A DNA stretch of 64,000 nt from Lysobacterales bacterium (GCA_016718605.1 JADKCY010000002.1:248001-312000), one strand, 5' to 3'; counted from the stretch's first letter, positions 18,436 to 27,703 are shown. Notes: generated from the sequence alone by a model not told the origin. Numbers and translations: made by a program.

Positions 18436-20763
18436 ATGAGGTGGTCAATGATTGCGCGCCCGAATCGCACATCCAGAATCAACTGGCGATCGCCCATGGC
18501 GGTCAGCGGCGCACTGCTTTTCGCGTGGCTGGTCATCACGCCCATCACGCTCCCGGCGCAGATCGCCTTTCGTGATGCCATTCAAGTCCGTTCTGCTGGG
18601 GGCTGGGATGAAGGCAGCGGCCACAGTTGCGCGCTGTTGCGCAGCGGTCAGGTGCGCTGCTGGGGGTCCAACCGCTACGGACAACTCGGTGATGGCACCA
18701 CCATCGACCGAACCGCCGGTGTAGAGACCGTGGGCTTGACTGGCGCGGTCGCGATCAGTGTTGGCAATCAGCATAGTTGCGCACTGCTCGAAAACGGCGA
18801 CGTCGCATGCTGGGGAAGCAACATTCTGGGACGGCTTGGAGACGGCACAGAAACCCAGCGATCCGTGCCGACGCCGGTCAGCGGCATCCAGGGAACAGCG
18901 GTCGCCATCACGACGGGCGACTACCATTCGTGCGCCCTGCATTCGGATGGCACCGGCAGTTGCTGGGGGAGCAATCTGAAGGGGGAACTTGGCAACGATG
19001 GCGCCGGTAACTTCAGCCTGATCCCCGTCCCGGTGCTTGCCCCCAATACCCGTTTTGTCGTCATTGACGGCGGCGGTTCGTCGACCTGCGGCATCACCTC
19101 GACGCGCGAAGTGCGCTGCTGGGGCAACAACGTCGCCGGCCAATTGGGCGATGGCACGTTCGTCGACAAACCCACCCCCGTGCCTGTCATTGGACTGAAG
19201 GTGGAAACCGTCGCACTGAGTCTTGGTAAGGATCACGCCTGCGCACTCGGACAAGATGGTGTGGTCCGGTGCTGGGGGCAGAACACCTTCTTTCAGCTCG
19301 GTTATGGCAATGGACTGAGTGAACCCATTCCGCACGAAGTCATGGCGCTTCCACCGGGTATTCAGGACATCGTGTTGGGTGCTGAACACAGCTGCGCAGT
19401 AAGTTCCAGTCGCGGACTGCTGTGCTGGGGACGCAATGAGAACGGGCAGCTTGGCAACGGTCATACATCCAATGCAGAAGGTCCGAGCGACGTGATTGGA
19501 CTCACCGAACCGGTTACGTCGGTTTCCGGGGGCGACTTGCACACGTGCGTGAGCCTGAGTGACGGCTCCGTCCGGTGTTGGGGCGACAACTACGACACCC
19601 AACTTGGCAATCACCGCCCCACGCGCCAATGGACTCCCCGAGCCTTGCCTATCCCAGGCGTCGATGCAGTGCAGCTATCGGCGGGCACCTACCACACCTG
19701 CGTGACGACCAGCGCTGCCGAGGCGTATTGCTGGGGCTTGAATGATGCTGGTCAACTTGGCCATCCGCTCCAGACCGCGCCTTTGCCACCACAAGCGGTT
19801 CCCGGTTTGTCCGGCAACGTTCTGCAGATCGCCGCTGGCAGCCGATTCACCTGCGCACTGACGCTGGACCGCACCGTCAAATGCTGGGGTAGCAATTACT
19901 CCGGCCAACTCGGCGATGGCAGCACGACGACGCGCTACGAACCCGTCGATGTGTCGGGACTGGGCAATGGCATCTCTGCGGTGGCTACTGGCGGCACACA
20001 CACCTGCGCCATCCTGCCCACAGGCGGGATCAAGTGCTGGGGCAGCAACAGCCAGGGACAAGTCGGCAATGCCACTGCGAGCAGCCAGACAACGTTTCCG
20101 GTCGATGTCAGTGGCATCAACGGCGACACACAGACCGTGAGCTTGGGAGGAAACCATAGCTGCGCGCTGCTCAACGGCGGCAGCGTCAAATGCTGGGGCG
20201 CCAATTACGTAGGCCAACTGGGCGATGGCACAACGACTCAACGTCGTACGCCGGTTGACGTAATCGGACTACCTGCGGATGTTGTCGATATCGATTTGGG
20301 TGGCTCACACAGTTGCGCACTGACCTCGACCGGCCAGCTTTACTGCTGGGGATACAACTACTTTGGTCAGCTCGGACAGGGCGACGAGCTACCGCGAACG
20401 CTACCCACCCTCGTCGCTGACGTCGGCACTGGCGCTGCGGCGCTGAGCGTCGGGATGAATTCCACCTGCATCGTCATGCAGGATCACAACGTGAAATGCT
20501 GGGGCAACAATCGGCGCGGGCAACTGGGCGACGGAAGCAATATCCGGCGCTCGACACCGACTGACGTGACAGGCATCACCAACCCCATCGCCATCGCGGG
20601 TGGCGGTTCACATACATGTGCAATTGGCATCGACCGCGAAGTGAGTTGCTGGGGAGACAACTATTCCGGACAGCTTGGCGACAGCACACCGCCGCTGTAC
20701 ACCCAAGCGCAAGAAGCCCTGGACTTGGTTGGCCTGTTTCAAGATGGTTTCGGGTCCCAATGA
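18436..20763 (+). CDS. Secreted RCC1-like beta-propeller protein (14 repeats)
   Basis: A protein of 775 residues made of a signal sequence (hydrophobic AVSGALLFAWLVITPITLPA) and then 14 copies of an approximately 52-residue unit. Each unit contains HSCAL (or HTCAI) and, about 12 residues later, CWGxNxxGQLGDG. Fourteen units would make two seven-bladed RCC1 propellers. The two cysteines per unit suggest a disulfide in each blade, fitting export out of the cytoplasm. Bacterial proteins of this kind are usually secreted or surface-exposed with unknown ligands. The open frame begins earlier (18085) inside the ABC gene, but ATG 18436 has a good ribosome-binding site (AGGCAGGAAG) and starts just before the signal peptide. 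A 3' fragment of a paralogue lies at 27041-27214. No catalytic domain is visible. Confidence 0.85.
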   Translation: MRWSMIARPNRTSRINWRSPMAVSGALLFAWLVITPITLPAQIAFRDAIQVRSAGGWDEGSGHSCALLRSGQVRCWGSNRYGQLGDGTTIDRTAGVETVGLTGAVAISVGNQHSCALLENGDVACWGSNILGRLGDGTETQRSVPTPVSGIQGTAVAITTGDYHSCALHSDGTGSCWGSNLKGELGNDGAGNFSLIPVPVLAPNTRFVVIDGGGSSTCGITSTREVRCWGNNVAGQLGDGTFVDKPTPVPVIGLKVETVALSLGKDHACALGQDGVVRCWGQNTFFQLGYGNGLSEPIPHEVMALPPGIQDIVLGAEHSCAVSSSRGLLCWGRNENGQLGNGHTSNAEGPSDVIGLTEPVTSVSGGDLHTCVSLSDGSVRCWGDNYDTQLGNHRPTRQWTPRALPIPGVDAVQLSAGTYHTCVTTSAAEAYCWGLNDAGQLGHPLQTAPLPPQAVPGLSGNVLQIAAGSRFTCALTLDRTVKCWGSNYSGQLGDGSTTTRYEPVDVSGLGNGISAVATGGTHTCAILPTGGIKCWGSNSQGQVGNATASSQTTFPVDVSGINGDTQTVSLGGNHSCALLNGGSVKCWGANYVGQLGDGTTTQRRTPVDVIGLPADVVDIDLGGSHSCALTSTGQLYCWGYNYFGQLGQGDELPRTLPTLVADVGTGAAALSVGMNSTCIVMQDHNVKCWGNNRRGQLGDGSNIRRSTPTDVTGITNPIAIAGGGSHTCAIGIDREVSCWGDNYSGQLGDSTPPLYTQAQEALDLVGLFQDGFGSQ

Positions 20764-20838
20764 ACGACACGCGCAGCCAGACCATCGAGCAGGCAGTCCG
20801 CAGGCCCCGCAAAGTGAAATTAACAAAGGGAGAGCCGG

Positions 20839-22833
20839 TCAGCGCCGGGGTTTCAAACGCAGAATCGCCGCACGGTACTGGGTCATGACTCTCGGATCGA
20901 GCGATGGCTCCCACCCGGAAAACAGCAGCAAACGACCATTCGTACTGATGTCGCGCAGATTACGCTCCCAGGTATCACTGAACTGGTATTCATCAATGAT
21001 CGGCTGCAACAGCACCATTCCCGTGCCCTGCGTCCAAAGCCATCCTTCTGGGACGAACAAGCCTGCGTCCACATTGAAGTAGCCATACGTTCCAGCTACA
21101 AGACCACCATCGGCACTGGAGTCCACCACCGCAATACCACCAAACCCTTCTATTTCCGGCACGTCGAGATACGTCACTTCACCAGAAGCGCGCATGAGCC
21201 ACGGGCTGTAACTGAACGACTGTATTGGATCAATGACGGACCAACCCGAACCAAATATCAAGCTGCAATCACGATTACATACTGATGCCCAGCCCAACTC
21301 CTGTCCAGCTTCTGCATCGGTCAAAGCAAGCACTGATTCGCCCCCCGTCCATTGGAGACCGGGATATTGAGTTCCGCCACCTGTGAAACGACGACCACCA
21401 CCAACGAGCACGTTTCCATCATCGGAAATTCCATAGGGAATACCTATCAAAGGAGACTGAAGCAGCATCTCACCAGTTTCCACGCTCCATTTCCACGCAT
21501 TAACACCCTCTCTTTCACCGTAGGCACCCTTTCCAAATACCCAATTTCCATTCTTTGATATACCGTAAACCACGTAACTCTGAAATGCATCAACAGGTAG
21601 TGGCTGCCAACCCACATCTGGGCGCCATATCTGAATTCGCCTGCACGATGGATCGCATTCCGGGCCGCCACTAGAGAAAACTTCGGCAAAAATCGCGCTT
21701 CCATCGGGCGTAATACGAGGCCCGATCCCATCCTTCAACATCATCTCCCATTGCGTACTGCCCGGACGCAGTCTCACCACGCCTGCCTCGCCGTTGACCT
21801 TGCCAACACCCACGACGGTTCCATCGTCGGCAATCGAGGTCATCTCGAAGAACTGTTCGTCCATCGGACTGACGTTGCGTGGAATCGGCAGCTCAACCCA
21901 TTCAAGGTCATACAGCTCATCCAGCTTCGGCTTCACCCAAGGGCAAGGCAGGTGCTGCAATGACGTCACGCGGTAAAGATCAAAGGTGCCCGCCGGAAAG
22001 CCCGCAATCTCGGGGTGGTAGGTGCCGGTGCCGCGATCACACTGCAGCGTGAGTTCCAAGCTGCCCCAGCGGGTCAGATTTACGGCCGCCGGATCAAACA
22101 GGGCGTCGAATCGACCACCGCGTGCGGCATACAGATCGGAGAAGACGATCTTCTCGCCCACGCTTTGCCCCGTGCCGATCAACCAGAACGGATTGCCCTG
22201 CGGGTCGAAGGTGAACCACATCAGGCCCGCAATGTCGTTGCTCAGCCATTGCAGGGAAAACCCCTGCCCATCGCTGGCAGGGTCGTACCAACTCCCACTG
22301 TTTCCGGCGTAGGCCTGCACGACCTCACCGGGTAGACCATGGATGGGATCGCAATTGGCGCCCATGGTGCGGGTCAAACGAGTCAGCGGATAGGTGCCAC
22401 GCTGACCATACGCGTCATACACGATCACGCCGGATTGGCAGTCGGCGAAGCGGATCTTCGCCCAACCCATGTCTTCGCGAACGGCATCCGCCGGATCAAA
22501 ATCAGGCCCAAAATGCGGACCGTGCACGGAATACAGGTGGGCGAATTGAACCTCGTCGCCGTCATCGGCGCGTGCGATGTCGCCATAGCCGACCAGCCAG
22601 CGGGCATTCCCGGCATTGTCGTAGGTGAACCAGTAAACCACCGCATGGTCGTCGGGCAGAATCTCCAAAGTCCAGCCTTCACCATTGCGCTCCGGCATGT
22701 ACCACATGGCACTGTGGCCGGAATGGACTTTTCCAGTCGCGTTGACCGCGCCACCGGGAAAAAGGATCGCAAGAAGCAACATGATCGATTGCAACAACCA
22801 ACCGCCATTACCTGCTCGTTGTGTAGATAGCAT
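20839..22833 (-). CDS. Secreted two-domain protein with C-terminal propeller-like region, copy 1
   Basis: 664 residues. The order is signal peptide (MLLLAILFPGGAVNA), then two tandem domains of about 120 residues: the first with SAMWYMPERNGEGWTLEIL, the second with SGSWYDPASDGQGFSLQWL. Each has a WFTxDxxGNxxWLxG core. A C-terminal region of about 330 residues follows, with repeated ISDDGNVLVGG/SADGGLVAG motifs like HAF-type propeller blades. It is nearly identical to copy 2 (24601-26592) in the first 400 and last 60 residues but clearly diverged between. The ATG at 22833 aligns with copy 2 but, unlike copy 2, has no strong ribosome-binding site; the frame is open to 22902. Function unknown; adhesion or binding is a guess. 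Confidence 0.75.
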   Translation of the reverse strand: MLSTQRAGNGGWLLQSIMLLLAILFPGGAVNATGKVHSGHSAMWYMPERNGEGWTLEILPDDHAVVYWFTYDNAGNARWLVGYGDIARADDGDEVQFAHLYSVHGPHFGPDFDPADAVREDMGWAKIRFADCQSGVIVYDAYGQRGTYPLTRLTRTMGANCDPIHGLPGEVVQAYAGNSGSWYDPASDGQGFSLQWLSNDIAGLMWFTFDPQGNPFWLIGTGQSVGEKIVFSDLYAARGGRFDALFDPAAVNLTRWGSLELTLQCDRGTGTYHPEIAGFPAGTFDLYRVTSLQHLPCPWVKPKLDELYDLEWVELPIPRNVSPMDEQFFEMTSIADDGTVVGVGKVNGEAGVVRLRPGSTQWEMMLKDGIGPRITPDGSAIFAEVFSSGGPECDPSCRRIQIWRPDVGWQPLPVDAFQSYVVYGISKNGNWVFGKGAYGEREGVNAWKWSVETGEMLLQSPLIGIPYGISDDGNVLVGGGRRFTGGGTQYPGLQWTGGESVLALTDAEAGQELGWASVCNRDCSLIFGSGWSVIDPIQSFSYSPWLMRASGEVTYLDVPEIEGFGGIAVVDSSADGGLVAGTYGYFNVDAGLFVPEGWLWTQGTGMVLLQPIIDEYQFSDTWERNLRDISTNGRLLLFSGWEPSLDPRVMTQYRAAILRLKPRR

Positions 22834-22951
22834 ATTGAATGTCGAGGCCACTTCTTTCTGTGAACATTGCCAGGAATTTGCTAAGAAACTGTGTTGGGCC
22901 AAGTCGATTAGCCCAACACAGGTTCACATACCATCTCGACAACAAGGCCGA

Positions 22952-24418
22952 TTACGGAACCGGACCAGTCGGGCAAGCAAACGACTTGGCCCGCGTGTAC
23001 GTGCCGTAAGGATTGTTTACCGCGAGATTGACAGTCACCATGGTGCCGTTGTTGCAGGTACCGGAAATCATGTCGTCAGTGAACCATGACACCGTTGCCG
23101 AACTGCTCCAATTCACAAAGGTGCGCCCTTGCGAATTGTAGTTCGCAATTCGACAAATATAGGTTCCTCCACCGCTATGGGCCGGGTCTGGGCAAAGATA
23201 ACCAGAAACCGTCGCTGTTCTGGCGCCATGCGCGGTCAGAACACTACCGGCAGAACTGTTGTACGCGGAGATGTGGTGCGCAATCGGCTGAAAATAGGTC
23301 CAACTTGCCGAACCCGGACAGGTTCCCGTGGGATCACCGCCAATATTCGTACCCTGAATTTGATAGTCTCCGGCAGACAACCACGTGCCACCTGAATCCC
23401 CGTCGTTGCTGCAACTTCCTTGCACCTTGGTCGTCTCCTTGACGCGTTCTCCGCCACTCATCTGAATCAGGACGCCAATTTGAGATACCTTACCACAGTG
23501 TGGCCCAGAACTGGTCTGCCCATATCGACACGCCGTAGTGTTAATTGGCGCAGCACTGACACCAGACCATTTTGCCGGAATACTAATGATACCCTGAGAA
23601 TAGCCGTTCACCTTGGCCTTTGGAAACCACCCGTCCTCCGCTTGGACCCATGCCGTATCTCTGAAAGGTCTAATAGAATCATAGGCCGATTCAACTGTCG
23701 TTCCCAATCGCTCACCCGAGCCTTCCGAATATATTCTATTATTCGCATCAGAACAATGCCCTGCCGTGAAAAATCCATTCACTGTGGAAGCACCAACAGA
23801 GCAGTGAAAGGCGTTCGGAGCCGCCACTTGGTTATCTATTATTCCATCACCCCCTCGGATGTCGGCGTTAAATGCCGATACCCCCTCCACAGCGACAATT
23901 GAAATTTGATCTCGATAGATCGAAAGTTGCGAACGCGACTCGGAAATATCTTTCGCATCCACCCCTACCACTACACGATTCATCTGTGGATCGATATACA
24001 TCTCTCGAACAGCGCCTTGGATTGCAGGATAGGCGCTCGTCATATCAGTCACGACCGCCTCCAAATCCTTCATGGACCAATTGACACGAACGACTTTCGC
24101 ACCCATCTTTTCCGCCCGCTTCACATCCTGCAACTCTGCCAGCGCAACGTTCAGCTTCAGCGTTTGTGGATCAAACCACGCCCCTGCATAGCCAATCAGT
24201 TCCATGGATTTAACACGACGGTAAAGGTCTGCCGCCTCCACTTCTGCTGCCAACCGGGTGATGGCCTGATCTTCGGTGAGGTGGTAGAGACGCTGCACTT
24301 CGGCCAGAGTATCGTTATCCACAGGTGAAACGCTCAGTTTTTCAGTCGCCGATACATTTGAAAATGCTTGCAGGCACAGCATCGACAGCGCGGTCAATTT
24401 GAAGCGACGATACAACAT
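22952..24418 (-). CDS. Secreted S1 serine protease, alpha-lytic/streptogrisin type
   Basis: 488 residues: signal peptide (1-24, ending VSA), a pro-region of about 170 residues (TLAEVQRLYHLTEDQAITRL onward) like the folding pro-domains of alpha-lytic protease, then the chymotrypsin-fold domain. The triad is H221 in FFTAGHCS, D254 in PFRDTAW and S342 in NDGDSGG. Cysteine pairs fit the family: C206/C222, the CRYGQTSSGPHCG pair, and C336 with C367. A C-terminal extension of about 100 residues (from about 395) with four cysteines may bind substrate. A perfect AGGAGG lies just upstream of the ATG. The gene sits exactly between the two mosaic paralogues and is AT-richer than its surroundings, which suggests acquisition. 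Specificity is not predicted. Confidence 0.88.
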   Translation of the reverse strand: MLYRRFKLTALSMLCLQAFSNVSATEKLSVSPVDNDTLAEVQRLYHLTEDQAITRLAAEVEAADLYRRVKSMELIGYAGAWFDPQTLKLNVALAELQDVKRAEKMGAKVVRVNWSMKDLEAVVTDMTSAYPAIQGAVREMYIDPQMNRVVVGVDAKDISESRSQLSIYRDQISIVAVEGVSAFNADIRGGDGIIDNQVAAPNAFHCSVGASTVNGFFTAGHCSDANNRIYSEGSGERLGTTVESAYDSIRPFRDTAWVQAEDGWFPKAKVNGYSQGIISIPAKWSGVSAAPINTTACRYGQTSSGPHCGKVSQIGVLIQMSGGERVKETTKVQGSCSNDGDSGGTWLSAGDYQIQGTNIGGDPTGTCPGSASWTYFQPIAHHISAYNSSAGSVLTAHGARTATVSGYLCPDPAHSGGGTYICRIANYNSQGRTFVNWSSSATVSWFTDDMISGTCNNGTMVTVNLAVNNPYGTYTRAKSFACPTGPVP

Positions 24419-24600
24419 GGGTAAACCTCCTGAAATTTGACATCCACGATTTCAAAACCACAAACAACACCGGCACCACGAACACAAAAAGACCCAATAA
24501 TTCGAAAATCGGTAGCTTTCGAGAAACAACAGGCGCAGAAAGACCATCGAGCAGGCGATCCGCATGCCCCGCAAAGTGAAATCAATAGAGGGAGATCAGG
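24419..24600 (-). other. Gap between protease gene and copy 2, with duplicated 3' flank
   Basis: The part from about 24532 to 24600 matches the 3' flank of copy 1 (about 20768-20838): both contain GACCATCGAGCAGGC and GCCCCGCAAAGTGAAAT. The duplication therefore reaches about 70 bp past the stop codon of each paralogue. The rest is AT-rich upstream sequence of the protease gene, including its AGGAGG ribosome-binding site. Confidence 0.6.
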
Positions 24601-26592
24601 TCAGCGCCGGGGCTTCAAACGCAGAATCGCCGCACGGTACTGGGTCATGACTCTCGGATCGAGCGACGGCTCCCATCCGGAAAACAGCAGCAAACGACCA
24701 TTCGTACTGATGTCGCGTAGATTGCGCTCCCACGTATCGCTGAACTGGTATTCATCAATAATCGGTTGCAACAGCACCATTCCCGTGTCCTGCGTCCAAA
24801 GCCATCCTTCCGGGACGAACCAGCCTGCATCCGCATTGAAGTAGCCATAGGAACCGGCAATCAGGCTACCATCCGCACTGGCATCGTCTATTCCGATTCC
24901 ACCATATCCCGGGATCTCCGGCACATCGAGGTAGGTGACATCCCCTGAAGGGCGAATAAACCACGGCTGATAACTGATCGGCTGCGCCGGATCAGTGACG
25001 GCCCAACCCGTGCCAAACGTCAGGCTGCAGTCGCTGTTACATGCGCTCGCCCACGACAACTCTCGACCAAACTTCGCATCAATCAATGTCATCCCGGATC
25101 CATTCCCGACCCACCGAAATCCAGGAAACTGCATTTTTCCGTCCACCAAACGACGACCACCGCCAATCAGCACATTTCCATCGTCTGATATCCGGCGCGG
25201 AATGTTGCCGCCACCAGCGAAAATGATCGTTTCACCAGACTCCGCACTCCATTTCCAAGCATTTGCCCCCTCTGGCCCATCTCCACCTGTGCCACATAGC
25301 CACTTTCCATCTTGTGAAATTCCGTAGATAACGTAACTCTGAAATGCATCAACAGGTAGTGGCTGCCAACCCACATCTGGGCGCCATACCTGAATTCGTC
25401 TGCACGATGGGTCGCATTCCGGGCCGCCACTAGCGAAAACTTCGGCAAAAATCGCGCTTCCATCGGGCGTAATACGAGGCCCGATCCCATCCTTCAACAT
25501 CATCTCCCATTGCGTACTGCCAGGACGCAGTCTCACCACGCCAGCCTCGCCGTTGACCTTACCAACACCCACGACGGTTCCATCGTCGGCAATCGAGGTC
25601 ATCTCGAAGAACTGTTCGTCCATCGGACTGACGTTGCGTGGAATCGGCAGCTCAACCCATTCCAGGTCATACAGCTCATCCAGCTTCGGCTTCACCCAAG
25701 GGCAAGGCAGGTGCTGCAATGACGTCACGCGGTAAAGATCAAAGGTGCCCGCCGCAAAGCCCGCCATCTCGGGGTGGTAGGCGCCGGTGCCGCGATCACA
25801 CTGCAGCGTGAGTTCCAAGCTGCCCCAGCGGGTCAGATCCACGGCCGCCGGATCAAACAGGGCGTCGAATCGACCACCGCGTGCGGCATACAGATCGGAG
25901 AAGACGATCTTCTCGCCCACGCTTTGCCCCGTGCCGATCACCCATAAGGGATTGCCCTGCGGGTCGAAGGTGAACCACATCAGGCCCGCAATGTCGTTGC
26001 TCAGCCATTGCAAGGAAAACCCCTGCCCATCGCTGGCAGGGTCGTACCAACTCCCACTGTTTCCGGCGTACGCCTGCACGGCCTCACCCGGTAGACCATG
26101 GATGGGATCGCAATTGGCGCCCATGGTGCGCGTCAAGCGGGTCAGCGGATAGGCGCCACGCTGGCCATACGCGTCATACACGATCTCGCCGGATTGGCAG
26201 TCGGAAAAGCGGATCTTCGCCCAACCCATGTCTTCGCGAACCGCGTCCGCCGGATCGAAATCAGGCCCAAAATGCGGACCGTGCACGGAATACAGGTGGG
26301 CGAATTGAACCTCGTCGCCGTCATCGGCGCGTGCGATGTCGCCATAGCCGACCAGCCAGCGGGCATTCCCGGCATTGTCGTAGGTGAACCAGTAAACCAC
26401 CGCATGGTCGTCGGGCAGAATCTCCAAAGTCCAGCCTTCACCATTGCGCTCCGGCATGTACCACATGGCACTGTGGCCGGAATGGATTTTTCCAGCCGCG
26501 TTGACCGCGTCACCGGGAAACAGGATCGCAAGAAGCAACATGATCGACGGCAACAACCAACCGCCATTACCCGCTCGTTGTGTAGATAGCAT
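24601..26592 (-). CDS. Secreted two-domain protein with C-terminal propeller-like region, copy 2
   Basis: 663 residues, same build as copy 1: signal peptide (LLLAILFPGDAVNA), two tandem WY..GEGW/GQGF domains, propeller-like C-terminal region, and end AAILRLKPRR. Differences concentrate between about residues 420 and 590 (for example FAGGGNIPRRISDDGNVL against SPLIGIPYGISDDGNVL), while the ends are almost unchanged. That pattern points to gene conversion or to selection for a variable centre. The start ATG 26592 has a good ribosome-binding site (GGAAGGG), unlike copy 1, so this may be the source copy. It lies directly upstream of the protease gene on the same strand. Function unknown. Confidence 0.77.
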   Translation of the reverse strand: MLSTQRAGNGGWLLPSIMLLLAILFPGDAVNAAGKIHSGHSAMWYMPERNGEGWTLEILPDDHAVVYWFTYDNAGNARWLVGYGDIARADDGDEVQFAHLYSVHGPHFGPDFDPADAVREDMGWAKIRFSDCQSGEIVYDAYGQRGAYPLTRLTRTMGANCDPIHGLPGEAVQAYAGNSGSWYDPASDGQGFSLQWLSNDIAGLMWFTFDPQGNPLWVIGTGQSVGEKIVFSDLYAARGGRFDALFDPAAVDLTRWGSLELTLQCDRGTGAYHPEMAGFAAGTFDLYRVTSLQHLPCPWVKPKLDELYDLEWVELPIPRNVSPMDEQFFEMTSIADDGTVVGVGKVNGEAGVVRLRPGSTQWEMMLKDGIGPRITPDGSAIFAEVFASGGPECDPSCRRIQVWRPDVGWQPLPVDAFQSYVIYGISQDGKWLCGTGGDGPEGANAWKWSAESGETIIFAGGGNIPRRISDDGNVLIGGGRRLVDGKMQFPGFRWVGNGSGMTLIDAKFGRELSWASACNSDCSLTFGTGWAVTDPAQPISYQPWFIRPSGDVTYLDVPEIPGYGGIGIDDASADGSLIAGSYGYFNADAGWFVPEGWLWTQDTGMVLLQPIIDEYQFSDTWERNLRDISTNGRLLLFSGWEPSLDPRVMTQYRAAILRLKPRR

Positions 26593-26777
26593 CTTGATCC
26601 CTTCCTGCAATTACATTTGCAAACGGACTTACGTGCGCGCGTCGGATACAAAGAGTGCGAGCGAATATTGTCGCCTTGGCAGATATTGAATTCTGCCGAT
26701 TGGCGCCCAAAATTTGACGCCACCAAATAGTGCCGATCTTCACGAAGAATCGACGTCGGAAATCACCCCGATCAAGC

Positions 26778-26793
26778 GTAGGAAAGTTCCTAC
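26778..26793. repeat. Perfect 16-bp inverted repeat
   Basis: GTAGGAAAGTTCCTAC is two 7-bp arms around AG, followed by ACGCT that could extend the stem with a bulge. It may be a REP-like element or an operator remnant. Only this copy was noticed in the window. Confidence 0.5.
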
Positions 26794-26894
26794 ACGCTGT
26801 GCGTGGTCAACTGGGCGTCCAGGCTTCAGATCAGAGCGCAGCACGCTGATTGCTCGCCTTGGACCGGGTCGCCCGCCTACTAAACGCCACGCGC

Positions 26895-26966
26895 TTTTCG
26901 TTCCTCCGATGTCCTGATTGGGAGCAGTCTGTTGCGCCCGCCGTTGCCGGGCAAAGGGCAGCAATC
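26895..26966 (+). pseudogene. Remnant of mfd 5' end
   Basis: About 72 bases match 28921-28992, the start of mfd and its leader, with a handful of changes. The core GAGCAGTCTGTTGCGCCCGC and the following CGTTGCCGGGCAAAG are identical. Both possible mfd GTG start codons are changed here (to CTG and GGG), so it cannot express Mfd. Confidence 0.75.
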
Positions 26967-27040
26967 GTCGCAATCAACTGGATGACAGAACGGCGACTCA
27001 ACGCCTTCTTCCAATCAGCGCATCTGGAATCCCTACGCCG

Positions 27041-27214
27041 CTGATCGGCATCTCCTTGGGTGTTGTTCACACTTGTGCCGTTGACGCCAACCACCAACTC
27101 CATTGCTGGGGCGACAACTATTCCGGACAGCTTGGCGACGGCACACCGCGGCTCTACGCGGACGCCGAAGAAGCCCTAGACCTGCTCGGTGTGTTTTACG
27201 ACAGCTTTGAGTAA
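27041..27214 (+). pseudogene. Remnant of an RCC1-like gene 3' end
   Basis: The frame encodes HTCAVDANHQLHCWGDNYSG and continues QLGDGTP, then EEALDLLGVFYDSFE before a TAA stop. This matches the last repeat and tail of the RCC1 gene ending at 20763 (HTCAIGIDREVSCWGDNYSG, EALDLVGLFQDGFGSQ). It is diverged at many third positions and in the tail, so it comes from a paralogue or an old duplicate. Similarity may begin a few codons upstream of 27041. No start or upstream repeats remain. Confidence 0.75.
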
Positions 27215-27350
27215 CGGGATGACACGCAAATCATCGCTTGCCACTGAAGCGGGTCATTCGATGCGCAGCGTCACGCACAAACGACACTGGAATGCGCGTG
27301 GCAAATACCGAGGCGATTCTGACCCGCAATAGCAAACACCATGCCTCCCC

Positions 27351-27419
27351 CTCGCTACGGATGGACGCTATGCCGCGATGTGGCGTTTGCAGCAGGCAGA
27401 GGCGTTGGAGACCAACTAA
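27351..27419 (+). pseudogene. Remnant of Atm1-type ABC exporter 3' end
   Basis: Bases 27351-27403 repeat 18075-18127 (end of the ABC exporter gene) with one visible mismatch. The frame reads DGRYAAMWRLQQAEALETN and then TAA, against DGRYAAMWRLQQAEAVDAVG in the intact gene. The last 4 bp overlap the end of the convergent DUF1161 gene. Confidence 0.8.
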
Positions 27420-27703
27420 CGACGTGCTTGATCGTCAGGTCGTGTAGTCACCACGTCTTGCTGCTCGGCGGCCCGCAATGGCTTGTCGCGCGTGTACACG
27501 ATGCGCTTGCTGCCGCCACCGCAACTTCCCACTTCATCGCGACTGGCCACTTCCGCTGGAGCCACGATGTCGAGGTGATAGTTCTGCACACCTTTGGCTT
27601 CCAACTTGGTCGCGATTTCGGCCTTCAACTCTTCGCAATCCTTGGCGGCAAACGCCGACGCACTGATTCCGCCGAGGGCGGCCAACAACATGATCTTTTT
27701 CAT
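27416..27703 (-). CDS. DUF1161 domain-containing periplasmic protein
   Basis: Small exported protein of 95 residues: signal peptide MKKIMLLAALGGISASAFAA, then a compact domain with CEELKAEIATKLEAKGVQNY, the YHLDIV strand, VGSCGGGSKRIVY, and a short charged tail. The two cysteines probably form a disulfide. This pattern is the DUF1161 family, known from many gammaproteobacteria and without assigned function. The open frame begins at 27853, but the ATG at 27703 follows AGGAGATCGGG and starts the signal peptide. A terminator hairpin at 27741-27776 separates it from the lipoprotein gene upstream. Confidence 0.85.
   Translation of the reverse strand: MKKIMLLAALGGISASAFAAKDCEELKAEIATKLEAKGVQNYHLDIVAPAEVASRDEVGSCGGGSKRIVYTRDKPLRAAEQQDVVTTRPDDQARR

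Larger units (their letters stand above)
26611..27415. other. Non-coding remnant zone between accessory block and DUF1161 gene
   Basis: An 0.8-kb stretch without an intact gene. It contains a 16-bp inverted repeat (26778-26793) and three recognisable gene ends, annotated separately: an mfd 5' end, an RCC1 3' end and an ABC-exporter 3' end, all in plus orientation and in that order. Confidence 0.7.

Noticed and set aside
18445..19629. Long minus-strand open frame of 394 codons
   Set aside because: Antisense of the RCC1 repeats; its repetitive look mirrors the coding repeats on the other strand.
18600..20700. Regularly spaced repeats resembling a CRISPR array
   Set aside because: The spacing of about 150 bp and in-frame CWGxN coding show protein repeats, not CRISPR.
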